Source: Caldicellulosiruptor diazotrophicus
Lineage (GTDB): Bacteria; Bacillota; Thermoanaerobacteria; Caldicellulosiruptorales; Caldicellulosiruptoraceae
NCBI RefSeq assembly: GCF_017347585.1
Contig: NZ_AP024480.1
Span: 2,147,501 to 2,211,500, forward strand
DNA length: 64,000 nt
Reading direction: 5' to 3'
In this document: positions 54,958 to 62,710 of the stretch, piece by piece
Position numbering within the stretch: position 1 is the first letter of the stretch
Layout: the number at the start of each line of letters is the position of its first letter
Notes under the pieces: generated by a model
The model's database searches: none
What the model was told of the DNA's origin: nothing
Seen by the model: the letters and a program-made list of their open reading frames with translations, nothing else
Made by a program: the position numbers and the translations under genes

Positions 54958-56228
54958 CTACAAGCTTCCCCTTTTTTATTTTTTGATGCTGCCAAAGTCA
55001 AAAGTCTTTTTGCAAAATCTTCATAACACTTTTGAGCATTGAAATTCTCTTCCCATGTCTTTCTTGCACCATAGCAAAACTTTTTATAATCTTCTTCGCT
55101 CATGGTAGCAAATTTTTCTATAAGGCTTGCAAGCTCAAAGTCTGAAAAGTTTTTGTCAAGCAAAAAGCCGTTTATTCCATTTTTTACAATCTCTTTAGTC
55201 CCACCAACATCTGTTGCTACAACAGGTATTCCAAACGACATTGCTTCCATGATAGACACCGGAAGGCCTTCTGACTGGCTTGTGTTTACAAATAGATTAA
55301 AGTTTTCTTTTGCATATAAGCTTAAAATATCTTCATTTTTCATAAACCCCAAAAATTTGAATTGAATGTTTCTTTTATTGTCCAGTTTTTCTTGAGCATA
55401 TGATTTTATTTTTTCCAAAAGCTCCCCATCGCCAATATGAATCCACGAAATTTTAATGCTGTAAATCTTTTCAAGGCTACCAACAATCTTGTCAATCCTC
55501 TTAACAGAAGCAAGCCTTGCGCAGCTGACAAGTTTGAAAATTTCATCTCTTTTTTTATCAATGTTAACATCGTGTTTATTAAAAGTCCCCAAATACGACA
55601 CTTCTGCTTTCTCTGTTTGATACCTTCTGGTTATATACTCAGCACCCATCTTTGAACAGGCAAAAATTCTATCAATATTTTCAATTATAAACTTTTTGCA
55701 TGGCTGAGGATAGATCTCTTCATAAAGGTCCGAACCGTGCGCCCTTGAAACCTTTAGTGCAAAAGGCTTTTTGCAAATTGCTACTGATAACGCTAAAAAG
55801 TGAAACCAGTATGAATAAAGGATGGTGTCTTGCGTGGTAATATTGTATTTATTTATAAGTCTTTCTAAATTGGCAAGTGTAATATTTGTAATAAAAGTCC
55901 ATCTAAAAAGCATCCATAAACTTAAAAGCTTGTATGAAAAAGGCTTTGAAGAAAATAGTGCTTTGAATGCTTCACTTAATATAATCTTTAAAAGTTTGGG
56001 GGTCAAAAGTAAAATCTCTTTCAAACCAAATTCTATTTCTGCCACTTCAACTTTAGGATTTTGAATATATTTTTTTAGGTTTTTTAGTTTCCTTGGTAAC
56101 ACCTTCCCTGGCCAGATAGGTACAATATATATCCTATCGAAAAACTTTGTTAAAATATCTATTTCATTCCCAACAAAAACATCCCTTTTAGGATGCGGAA
56201 AACCTATGGTAAGAATAATTAAGTTCAA
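54954..56228 (-). CDS. Glycosyltransferase, GT4-like (GT-B fold)
   Basis: This is a 424-residue sugar transferase. The N-terminal half reads IILTIGFPHPKRDVFVGNE. The C-terminal half has SCARLASVKRIDKIVGSLE, the nucleotide-sugar-binding start, and the EGLPVSIMEAMSFGIPVVATDVGG E-x7-E motif. The frame opens at GTG 56282, but TTG 56228, 9 nt after AAGGGGAG, makes a natural start MNLIILTIGFPHP. It overlaps the HAD gene. The acceptor is unknown, probably an envelope or exopolysaccharide glycan. Confidence 0.86.
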   Translation of the reverse strand: MNLIILTIGFPHPKRDVFVGNEIDILTKFFDRIYIVPIWPGKVLPRKLKNLKKYIQNPKVEVAEIEFGLKEILLLTPKLLKIILSEAFKALFSSKPFSYKLLSLWMLFRWTFITNITLANLERLINKYNITTQDTILYSYWFHFLALSVAICKKPFALKVSRAHGSDLYEEIYPQPCKKFIIENIDRIFACSKMGAEYITRRYQTEKAEVSYLGTFNKHDVNIDKKRDEIFKLVSCARLASVKRIDKIVGSLEKIYSIKISWIHIGDGELLEKIKSYAQEKLDNKRNIQFKFLGFMKNEDILSLYAKENFNLFVNTSQSEGLPVSIMEAMSFGIPVVATDVGGTKEIVKNGINGFLLDKNFSDFELASLIEKFATMSEEDYKKFCYGARKTWEENFNAQKCYEDFAKRLLTLAASKNKKGEACR

Positions 56229-56336
56229 CTTTCTTGTCTCCCCTTGTATTAAATTTTCCTTATCCTTTTTTGAGTTTATCACTCAAGCACTGAAAGAGTC
56301 AACACAGCTTTTAAACCCAAAGACATAAAGACAAAC

Positions 56337-56394
56337 TTGATTTACAGAAAAATTTATCTTATAATAGATGTATGAACAATTATTCAATTGTTCA
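56337..56394 (+). promoter_or_regulatory. Promoter and operator of the metal-resistance operon
   Basis: TTGATT (56337-56342), a 17-nt spacer and TATAAT (56360-56365) are followed directly by a perfect 9-bp inverted repeat, TGAACAATT and AATTGTTCA with 4 nt between (56373-56394). It resembles ArsR/SmtB-family operators, and it covers the expected transcription start, so binding would block initiation. Confidence 0.85.
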
Positions 56395-56419
56395 ATCTTT
56401 TATATGGGGTGAAAATAAC

Positions 56420-56797
56420 TTGAATAATCAAACTGACTCTAAAAAGGTTGATTTGTGTAGCTGTACTGTAATTCATAATGATATTGTACAAAAAGTAAAA
56501 GAAAGTATTCCAGATGAAGAAGTTATGTTTGATCTTTCTGAATTTTTCAAAGTTTTTTCAGACTCAACACGAATAAAGATATTAAGTAGTCTTTTAATCT
56601 CTGAGATGTGTGTATGCGACTTAGCAGCAGTATTAAGTACATCTAAGTCGGCAATATCTCATCAGTTAAGACTACTTAAAGCATTCAGGTTAGTAAAGAA
56701 TAGAAAGGCTGGCAAGGTTGTGTATTATTCTCTGTCGGATGACCATGTAAAAAGTATAATTGAACTTGGTCTTGCACATCTTAGCGAAAACCAGTAG
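56420..56797 (+). CDS. ArsR/SmtB-family metal sensor, CadC type
   Basis: This is a 125-residue repressor with a winged helix (SEFFKVFSDSTRIKILSS) that controls the ATPase gene after it. Candidate thiolate ligands are the two N-terminal Cys in DLCSC and the CVC in SEMCVCDLA, the CadC alpha3N arrangement for Cd, Pb and Zn. A C-terminal alpha5 set (SDDHV, AHLSE) could hold Zn. The TTG 56420 start, 8 nt after GGGGTG, was preferred; the ATG at 56372 lies upstream of the operator. The ATPase gene begins 19 nt later. Confidence 0.9.
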   Translation: MNNQTDSKKVDLCSCTVIHNDIVQKVKESIPDEEVMFDLSEFFKVFSDSTRIKILSSLLISEMCVCDLAAVLSTSKSAISHQLRLLKAFRLVKNRKAGKVVYYSLSDDHVKSIIELGLAHLSENQ

Positions 56798-56816
56798 ATG
56801 AAAGGATGAGCCAAAC

Positions 56817-58904
56817 TTGGCAAAAGTAAATATAGAATTAATTTTGGAAAATCTTTCATGTGCTAATTGTGCTCAAAAGATTGAAGAAAATGTTTCAAAG
56901 CTTCCTTTTGCTGAAGACGTTTCGCTAAACTTTGTAACAAAGAAACTCTCAGCAAAGGTTGACCAGAAACATTTAAGCACATTTGTTGAAGCAGTAAAGA
57001 AGATTGTAAACGAAATTGAACCAGAAGTTAGAGTACTTGTTACACCTAAGGAAAAACCAATGATAAATATAAGCGAAATCTTAGTGTTAGTAATTTCTTT
57101 TATATTTTTTGGAATAGGTCTTTTTACAAAAAGAGAACATTATTCATTAATCTTTTTCCTTTTTTCATACCTTCTTTCGGGAAAAAATGTTATATTAAAC
57201 TTCTTTAAAAACCTTAGAAAACTTCAAGTGTTTGATGAAAATTTCTTAATGACAGTGGCAACACTAACAGCTATTTTTTTAAAGGAATACCCTGAAGCAG
57301 CCTCTGTTATGCTTCTTTACAAAATTGGGCAAATACTTGAGGATGTTGCTATAAACAAGTCAAGAAAAACTATACAGGCTCTCAAACACCTTGAAATAGA
57401 GTATGCAAATTTGAAAATTGGCAATAGCATCAGGAAAGTAAATCCAAAAGATGTTGTACCTGGTGATATAGTAGTGGTAAAACCGGGGGAAAGAGTGCCG
57501 GTTGATGGAACTGTAGTATCTGGCAAATCATTCTTGGATACATCTGCTATAACAGGTGAGTCAAAACTTTTTGCTGTTCAGCCAAATGACAAAGTTTTAG
57601 CTGGCAGCGTTGTAGTTGACGGTTTTTTGGAAGTCAAAGCTAAAAGTTTTTTCAAGGATTCTGCATTTCACAGAATAGTTGAGATTGTTGAAAATGCATC
57701 TGTAAATAAATCTAAAACCGAAAAATTCATAACAAGATTTGCAAAGGTTTATACCCCTGCGGTAGTTATTACGGCAATAGCATTAGCTATGTTACCACCA
57801 CTGTTATTTGCCCAGCCTTTTTCGCTGTGGATTTACAGGGCAGCTATCTTTTTAATCATCTCCTGCCCTTGTAGCCTTGTTATATCTGTCCCACTTTCAT
57901 ATTTTGCATCAATTTCAAGACTTTCTTCGAAGGGAATACTGGTAAAAGGATCACAATTTATAGATATTCTTGCATCAGAAATAGGTAGTTTTCTTTTTGA
58001 TAAAACTGGAACAATCACTAATGGAACTCTTTCTGTTGAAAAGATAGTACCTGTGGGAATTTCTCAACAAGAATTTTTGAAAATTCTTATAAGTCTTGAA
58101 AGTCTTTCGAATCACCCAATAGCAAAATCTATATTAAATCAAGTTGAAGAGAAAAATATTTCTTTGCATTCAGTGCAAGAGGTCAAAGAACATCCAGGAA
58201 GGGGAATAGAAGGAATTGTTGAGGGCAAAAAAGTTTTAATAGGTACAAAAGAGTTTTTGCAGGAAAACGGAGTTAAAATTGGGTATAGCTTTGAAATATC
58301 ACCCGAATTTTCGTACATCTATGTATCGTGCGAAGGTAAATTCTGTGGGTATGTTGCCTTGAAAGATTCTTTAAAAGATGATGTAAAGAAGGTTTTTACT
58401 CACCTCAAAAGTTTTGGTTCAAAAATATACATCCTGACAGGTGACAAGAAAGAGGCGGCTGAAAAAATTGCAAAAGACCTTCCAATAGACGGTATTTATT
58501 CAAATCTCCTTCCAGAGGAGAAGGTAAAAGTAGCTGAAAAAATAAAACTTGAAAATAAAGAACGAAAATATATTGTATATGTGGGAGATGGAATAAATGA
58601 TTCACCAGTGCTCTCTGTGTGTGACGTAGGAATTTCATTTGCAAAAAATGGCAGTTATCTTGCAACATTGGCAGCAGATATTGTTCTTCTTGATGAAAAG
58701 CTTTATAAGATTGTAAATTTAGTAAAAGATTCAAGGTTCACAAGAAAGATTGTTATTCAAAATATTTCTCTTTCTCTCGGAATAAAATTTACAGTAATGT
58801 TTTTAGGAGTTTTAGGAATTGCAAACCTGTGGGAAGCAGTTGCGGCAGACACTGGTGCAATGCTTTTAGCAGTTTTAAATTCTTTGAGAGTGCTCAAAAG
58901 ATAA
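56817..58904 (+). CDS. Cd/Zn/Pb-exporting P1B-type ATPase
   Basis: This is a 695-residue heavy-metal pump. The N-terminal heavy-metal domain has the NLSCANCAQKIEE motif; membrane helices follow, then the actuator segment TGES, the CPC channel motif (SCPCSLV), the phosphorylation motif DKTGTITNG, HP in ESLSNHPIAKS, and GDGINDSPVL. The CPC and single HMA domain fit a CadA/ZntA-type pump. The start is TTG 56817 behind AAAGGATGAG. It is co-transcribed with the CadC-type sensor. Confidence 0.94.
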   Translation: MAKVNIELILENLSCANCAQKIEENVSKLPFAEDVSLNFVTKKLSAKVDQKHLSTFVEAVKKIVNEIEPEVRVLVTPKEKPMINISEILVLVISFIFFGIGLFTKREHYSLIFFLFSYLLSGKNVILNFFKNLRKLQVFDENFLMTVATLTAIFLKEYPEAASVMLLYKIGQILEDVAINKSRKTIQALKHLEIEYANLKIGNSIRKVNPKDVVPGDIVVVKPGERVPVDGTVVSGKSFLDTSAITGESKLFAVQPNDKVLAGSVVVDGFLEVKAKSFFKDSAFHRIVEIVENASVNKSKTEKFITRFAKVYTPAVVITAIALAMLPPLLFAQPFSLWIYRAAIFLIISCPCSLVISVPLSYFASISRLSSKGILVKGSQFIDILASEIGSFLFDKTGTITNGTLSVEKIVPVGISQQEFLKILISLESLSNHPIAKSILNQVEEKNISLHSVQEVKEHPGRGIEGIVEGKKVLIGTKEFLQENGVKIGYSFEISPEFSYIYVSCEGKFCGYVALKDSLKDDVKKVFTHLKSFGSKIYILTGDKKEAAEKIAKDLPIDGIYSNLLPEEKVKVAEKIKLENKERKYIVYVGDGINDSPVLSVCDVGISFAKNGSYLATLAADIVLLDEKLYKIVNLVKDSRFTRKIVIQNISLSLGIKFTVMFLGVLGIANLWEAVAADTGAMLLAVLNSLRVLKR

Positions 58905-58981
58905 AAAAAGAGGTATAATATTTAAAGAGGGGGTTTTGCGTTTTTTGTTTTTTTAGTTTGCAAAAAAAGAGGTGTTATAAA

Positions 58982-59398
58982 ATGATAGAGATGTATGTAA
59001 AAAACGTTGCATTTTTTGAAGAGGGGGGAGGATTTGCGGTTCTTTTGTGCGACAAGAACAATAAAATGGTTCTCCCTATCTTCATAGGACCACTTGAAGC
59101 TCAGTCAATTGCACTTGCCCTAGAAAAACAAAAGTTTCCACGCCCTTTGACACATGATTTGATGGTTGAGATTATGCAAAAGTTTTCAATTTTTATCCAA
59201 AAGGTTGTAATTACAGACATCAAGGATGGAACATACTTTGCGCAGCTTCATTTAAGAGACTACAACAATGTAATTTCTATCATAGACTCAAGGCCGAGCG
59301 ACGCAATTGCGCTTGCTTTGAGAGTAAACTGCCCAATTTATATGGCCCCAAAACTTATAGAGTTTACCTATAAGTATGAAGAGCTGATACCACAATAA
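58982..59398 (+). CDS. Bifunctional nuclease domain protein (DUF151)
   Basis: This is a 138-residue protein of the BFN/DUF151 family. The conserved core reads LPIFIGPLEAQSIALAL and SRPSDAIALALRVNCPIY. Members have been proposed to act as nucleases in plants or in DNA metabolism, but bacterial function is unclear. ATG 58982 with AGAGGTG upstream was preferred over 58958. It converges with the PIG-L gene, whose stop is 6 nt away. Confidence 0.88.
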   Translation: MIEMYVKNVAFFEEGGGFAVLLCDKNNKMVLPIFIGPLEAQSIALALEKQKFPRPLTHDLMVEIMQKFSIFIQKVVITDIKDGTYFAQLHLRDYNNVISIIDSRPSDAIALALRVNCPIYMAPKLIEFTYKYEELIPQ

Positions 59399-59404
59399 AA
59401 AGAT

Positions 59405-60868
59405 TTACCTCAGTTCTATTACCTTCCATGCGCTTCTGTCAAGCTGACGACCAAGAAATTCTGTACGCACGCTTAAATAAAGCATGTTCGGATTTTTTAA
59501 GTCTTTTTTAGGAAATATTATTTCAATCTGATTCATTTTTCTTCTCATTTTTACATTTTGAAATGAAAAAGTATGGGTTGTCATGGTTTTTATTGCATTC
59601 ATCTTGTTCCCAGAAATTGAAACATAAATTCTACCAAGATACTTGTTATTTTCGAAAACCCTTATGTGAAGATAATATGAAATAAGTTTCTTAGCAGAAC
59701 CAACCATTTTGATACCTATATAGATGTTTTTACTATCGTGTGCTGCAAATATTGCTTCAATATCAGCACCTTTTTCAAAAATGAGTGACCATATGTCATG
59801 TGTCGGTTCCTTGCCAACTAAATACTTTTCTGAAAACAGATTGTCGCCATTATATTTTTTTGCATCTTTGCTATCTAATTTTGCGAATAGTTCGTTTTGA
59901 CGAACAAATGCCTCCAAAAATCCTCTCATGACCTTCATCTGAGAGTGGTAGTCTGAGATTGAATTTGATTTTCTTTCTATCATATAGTCATCCAGTGGTA
60001 CCTGATACCACTTTGTATCTGTAAACGCAAGCTTAAAAGGTGGGACAAGGTACATCTGAGGGTGTTTGCCAAAAGGAGTCGGCCAGTCCCCCCTGTGCAC
60101 AAGATATTGCCACTCCTCGCACTTATAGTTTAGTGTCAATATTGAAAACTTAATAAATGCCGATGTTGCCCAGTGGTCAGGATGCTGGTCGCGTGAGTAT
60201 GGGTATATGATTAAATCAGGTTCAAATGATTTTATTATGCTCTGAATATTTCTCACAACGTTAATTCCTTTATATTCTACTGCCTTCTGATAGGAGTTTG
60301 AATATGGACTTCTGAATGTGCGCGTTAAAGGATTAAAATATCCCACCTTAGAATCAAAATATTTTTCCCATAAAAACCTCAAACCCCTATCAGGATATCC
60401 TAAAAAAATTATATCTTCCCTTTTCAAACCCAAGTCCTCAAGCGCATGGATGGTTTCGTTCTGCCGAAGATAGCCAAATCTTATATAGTCATCAGGAGTA
60501 AGTCTTATCTTGCCAAAGTTCTGACCTGCAGCACGGGTAAAACCATCCCCATTTGTCATGACAACAACTTTAACTTTACTTCCACTCAAAAGTGCTCTTT
60601 GTATCACACCTGCAGAAGACAAGGTTTCGTCGTCACAGTGTGGGGCAAAGATAAGTATCCGTTTGTAATTTTCAACATGAAGCTGTGGAAGTTGAGCTGA
60701 AAAAAAGTAGTTTGAGATATACTCTCTTGCTAAAAATACAAGAACATTTGCAACAATCCATACAACAAATGCATATAAAATGTATTTTCGCTTAAATCTT
60801 ATTCTTCTTTCATTCTGAGGTTTTTTGTAAATTCTACTTCCCACACTTTTAGCTTTAAACGGTGGCAT
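59405..60868 (-). CDS. Membrane-anchored PIG-L family deacetylase with extra C-terminal domain
   Basis: This is a 487-residue zinc hydrolase that removes N-acetyl groups from GlcNAc-type substrates. A single helix (about 29-50) anchors it; the catalytic motif FAPHCDDETLSSAG follows, and HPDHWATSAF supplies the remaining zinc-binding and catalytic His. Residues about 340-487 make a beta-rich extension (IEAIFAAHDSKNIYIGIKM) resembling a carbohydrate-binding or DOMON-like fold, an unusual combination. Catalysis is predicted outside the cell. Confidence 0.85.
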   Translation of the reverse strand: MPPFKAKSVGSRIYKKPQNERRIRFKRKYILYAFVVWIVANVLVFLAREYISNYFFSAQLPQLHVENYKRILIFAPHCDDETLSSAGVIQRALLSGSKVKVVVMTNGDGFTRAAGQNFGKIRLTPDDYIRFGYLRQNETIHALEDLGLKREDIIFLGYPDRGLRFLWEKYFDSKVGYFNPLTRTFRSPYSNSYQKAVEYKGINVVRNIQSIIKSFEPDLIIYPYSRDQHPDHWATSAFIKFSILTLNYKCEEWQYLVHRGDWPTPFGKHPQMYLVPPFKLAFTDTKWYQVPLDDYMIERKSNSISDYHSQMKVMRGFLEAFVRQNELFAKLDSKDAKKYNGDNLFSEKYLVGKEPTHDIWSLIFEKGADIEAIFAAHDSKNIYIGIKMVGSAKKLISYYLHIRVFENNKYLGRIYVSISGNKMNAIKTMTTHTFSFQNVKMRRKMNQIEIIFPKKDLKNPNMLYLSVRTEFLGRQLDRSAWKVIELR

Positions 60869-61310
60869 ATACTTTTCACAATACTCCTTTATAACAAAGA
60901 TGCTTTTTTTATTTTACACTATCTTTGAGCCATTTTCCATTACAATTTCCCTAAAATCGCAAGCGGGCAGAAGCTCATTTTTATGTAGAGCTTCTGCCCG
61001 CTTTCTATATAAAAGGAGGAAATGAACGGGGGGATTTTGTATTTATGTAAGCCTTCAAAAACAATAGTTACAAGGGGGTTGTCCGCATTTTTCTTACCAC
61101 CTGCTGTTTTCATCTATAATTATATGTTTTTTGTATACACCAATCAATACCAAAAATAAATGAACTTTTTCAATTTTCTTTTTGTTTTTTTAGTTATGTG
61201 GCTATGTGAATATTTGACCGATTTAAATAAAAAACTGTGCTTTTTTTGTGTACTTTAGCTATACACAAAAGTCTTCTCATTCCTCCTTATAACATCACTC
61301 TTTTTTAGTT
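60869..61310. other. 442-nt intergenic region with strong hairpin and two ribosome-site-like motifs
   Basis: No gene could be assigned. It contains the 14-bp hairpin at 60963-61001, AAGGAGGAAATG on the plus strand (61013-61024) and AAGGAGGAATG on the minus strand (61278-61288), each followed by a short frame (45 and 28 codons). Both ATGs sit only 1-2 nt from the ribosome site, which argues against translation. A 9-bp inverted repeat is at 61244-61270. Confidence 0.6.
60963..61001. terminator. Perfect 14-bp hairpin between TatD-rSAM and PIG-L genes
   Basis: Stem 60963-60976 pairs exactly with 60988-61001, with an 11-nt loop. In the minus direction it is followed by UUGCGAUUUUAGGG and in the plus direction by UUUCUAUAU, so neither U tract is strong. 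It may end transcripts of the metG-tatD operon or be a structured RNA element. Confidence 0.5.
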
Positions 61311-61904
61311 TTATTCCTCATAAGTCCTTAGCTTGAAATTTACTCCTAACTTTTGAGCAATTTCTTTGCATTCTTCTATTTCCTTTTTTGAAATTATATC
61401 TACGCACGAAACCCAAACTTCCTTTATATATTTTTTGCTGTCTTTTATAAATTCAATCACGTAGTCATATATATCTTCATTAAACGGTTTGCAAATTTCA
61501 TTGTACCTTTCTTTGTTTGGAGCATTGAGACTTATTGATATCCTGTCAATAAGGTTTGACAAAAGCTGGGGTACATTCTTTTTGTGAATATAAGATGCAT
61601 GACCATTTGTGTTAACCCTCAGCGGCACTGAAGTTATTTCTTTTAGCTTTTTTGCCACCTCAATTACAACATCAAGTCTGATAAGTGGCTCACCATAGCC
61701 ACAAAATACAATCTCATCATATTTTTGCGGGTCTTTTATTTCAAGAAGTATCTCCTCGGCTGTTGGGTCATGGTCAAGCCACAGGTCATACCCTTCGCCA
61801 AGCCCTCTCTCAGTGTTTCTTATACAGAATATGCATGAGTTTGTGCATTTGTTTGTAACATTGATATATAACTTGTTGTCAATTGTGTATGTTATCATTC
61901 CCAT
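61311..61904 (-). CDS. TatD-associated radical SAM protein
   Basis: This is a 197-residue radical SAM protein of a small family found beside tatD. The cluster motif CTNSCIFC is near residue 16 and GYGEP near 69; the fold looks like a minimal SAM barrel without extra domains. The substrate is unknown. It follows tatD by 41 nt in the operon metG-tatD-rSAM. The ribosome site is weak; ATG at 61904 or 61898 is possible. Confidence 0.88.
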   Translation of the reverse strand: MGMITYTIDNKLYINVTNKCTNSCIFCIRNTERGLGEGYDLWLDHDPTAEEILLEIKDPQKYDEIVFCGYGEPLIRLDVVIEVAKKLKEITSVPLRVNTNGHASYIHKKNVPQLLSNLIDRISISLNAPNKERYNEICKPFNEDIYDYVIEFIKDSKKYIKEVWVSCVDIISKKEIEECKEIAQKLGVNFKLRTYEE

Positions 61905-61945
61905 CTTTACTTTGATTCATCTCCCATCTTTTTTGTTTCTTAGTC

Positions 61946-62710
61946 TTATTTAATACCAAACACATTCATGGCATTTTTAGTTGTTTTTTCAATTATCTCA
62001 TCTTCAGATACTCCCTTTATCTCTGCAATTTTTGTTATTACATATTTCAAATATGTTGAATCATTGCGCTTACCTCTATGCGGATGAGGAGTAAGATAAG
62101 GACTGTCTGTTTCAAGCATCAAAAGTTCAAGAGGGTACTCTTTTACAACTTCAACAAGCTTTTTCGCATTTTGAAAAGTTACAACACCACCTACCGAAAT
62201 ATAAATGCCATACTTTTTCAAAATCCTGCTCATCTCAACACTTCCTGAATAGCAATGTATCAAAACTGGAATCTTCCCAATTGCTTTATCAAGAATAATA
62301 TCTAAGGTATCTTTATGTGCTTCCCTTGAATGAACAACTATTGGAAGATTTAAAGCTTTTGCAACCTCAATCTGTCTAATAAATATCTCTTTTTGAACAT
62401 CTCTTGGTGAAAAATCATAATGGTAATCAAGCCCAATCTCACCAATTGCAACGTTCTTTTCAAACTTTGCAAGTTCAAAAAGTATATCCTCAAAACTGCT
62501 TGGTGCATCTTTTGCCTCGTGAGGATGAATTCCAACAGTTATATAAATGTTCTTATATTTCTTTGCAATTTCAATATTTTCTATTGAAGACTCAATAGAA
62601 GAAGAGGATGAGATGGCAATTATATTCTCGTCTTTTAGCTTTGCCATCACATCCTCTAAATCGTTCAAAAAAGCCTCATCATCATAATGAGCATGAACAT
62701 CAACTATCAT
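61946..62710 (-). CDS. tatD: TatD family metal-dependent hydrolase
   Basis: TatD enzymes are 3'-5' nucleases with a TIM-barrel metallohydrolase fold. Metal ligands are in VDVHAHYDD, GEIGLDYHYD, VVHSREA, LIHCYSG and LLMLETDSPY, all present. At 254 aa it is typical. The ATG at 62710 sits inside the metG stop region; a GTG at 62713 is the alternative. The metG-tatD neighbourhood is common in Firmicutes. Confidence 0.93.
   Translation of the reverse strand: MIVDVHAHYDDEAFLNDLEDVMAKLKDENIIAISSSSSIESSIENIEIAKKYKNIYITVGIHPHEAKDAPSSFEDILFELAKFEKNVAIGEIGLDYHYDFSPRDVQKEIFIRQIEVAKALNLPIVVHSREAHKDTLDIILDKAIGKIPVLIHCYSGSVEMSRILKKYGIYISVGGVVTFQNAKKLVEVVKEYPLELLMLETDSPYLTPHPHRGKRNDSTYLKYVITKIAEIKGVSEDEIIEKTTKNAMNVFGIK

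Noticed and set aside
61022..61159. 45-codon plus-strand ORF after AAGGAGG
   Set aside because: The ATG is only 2 nt from the ribosome site and the encoded sequence has no coding character; kept as part of an unassigned region.
61194..61280. 28-codon minus-strand ORF after AAGGAGG
   Set aside because: Spacing of 1 nt to the ATG and no supporting context; mentioned only within the intergenic region.
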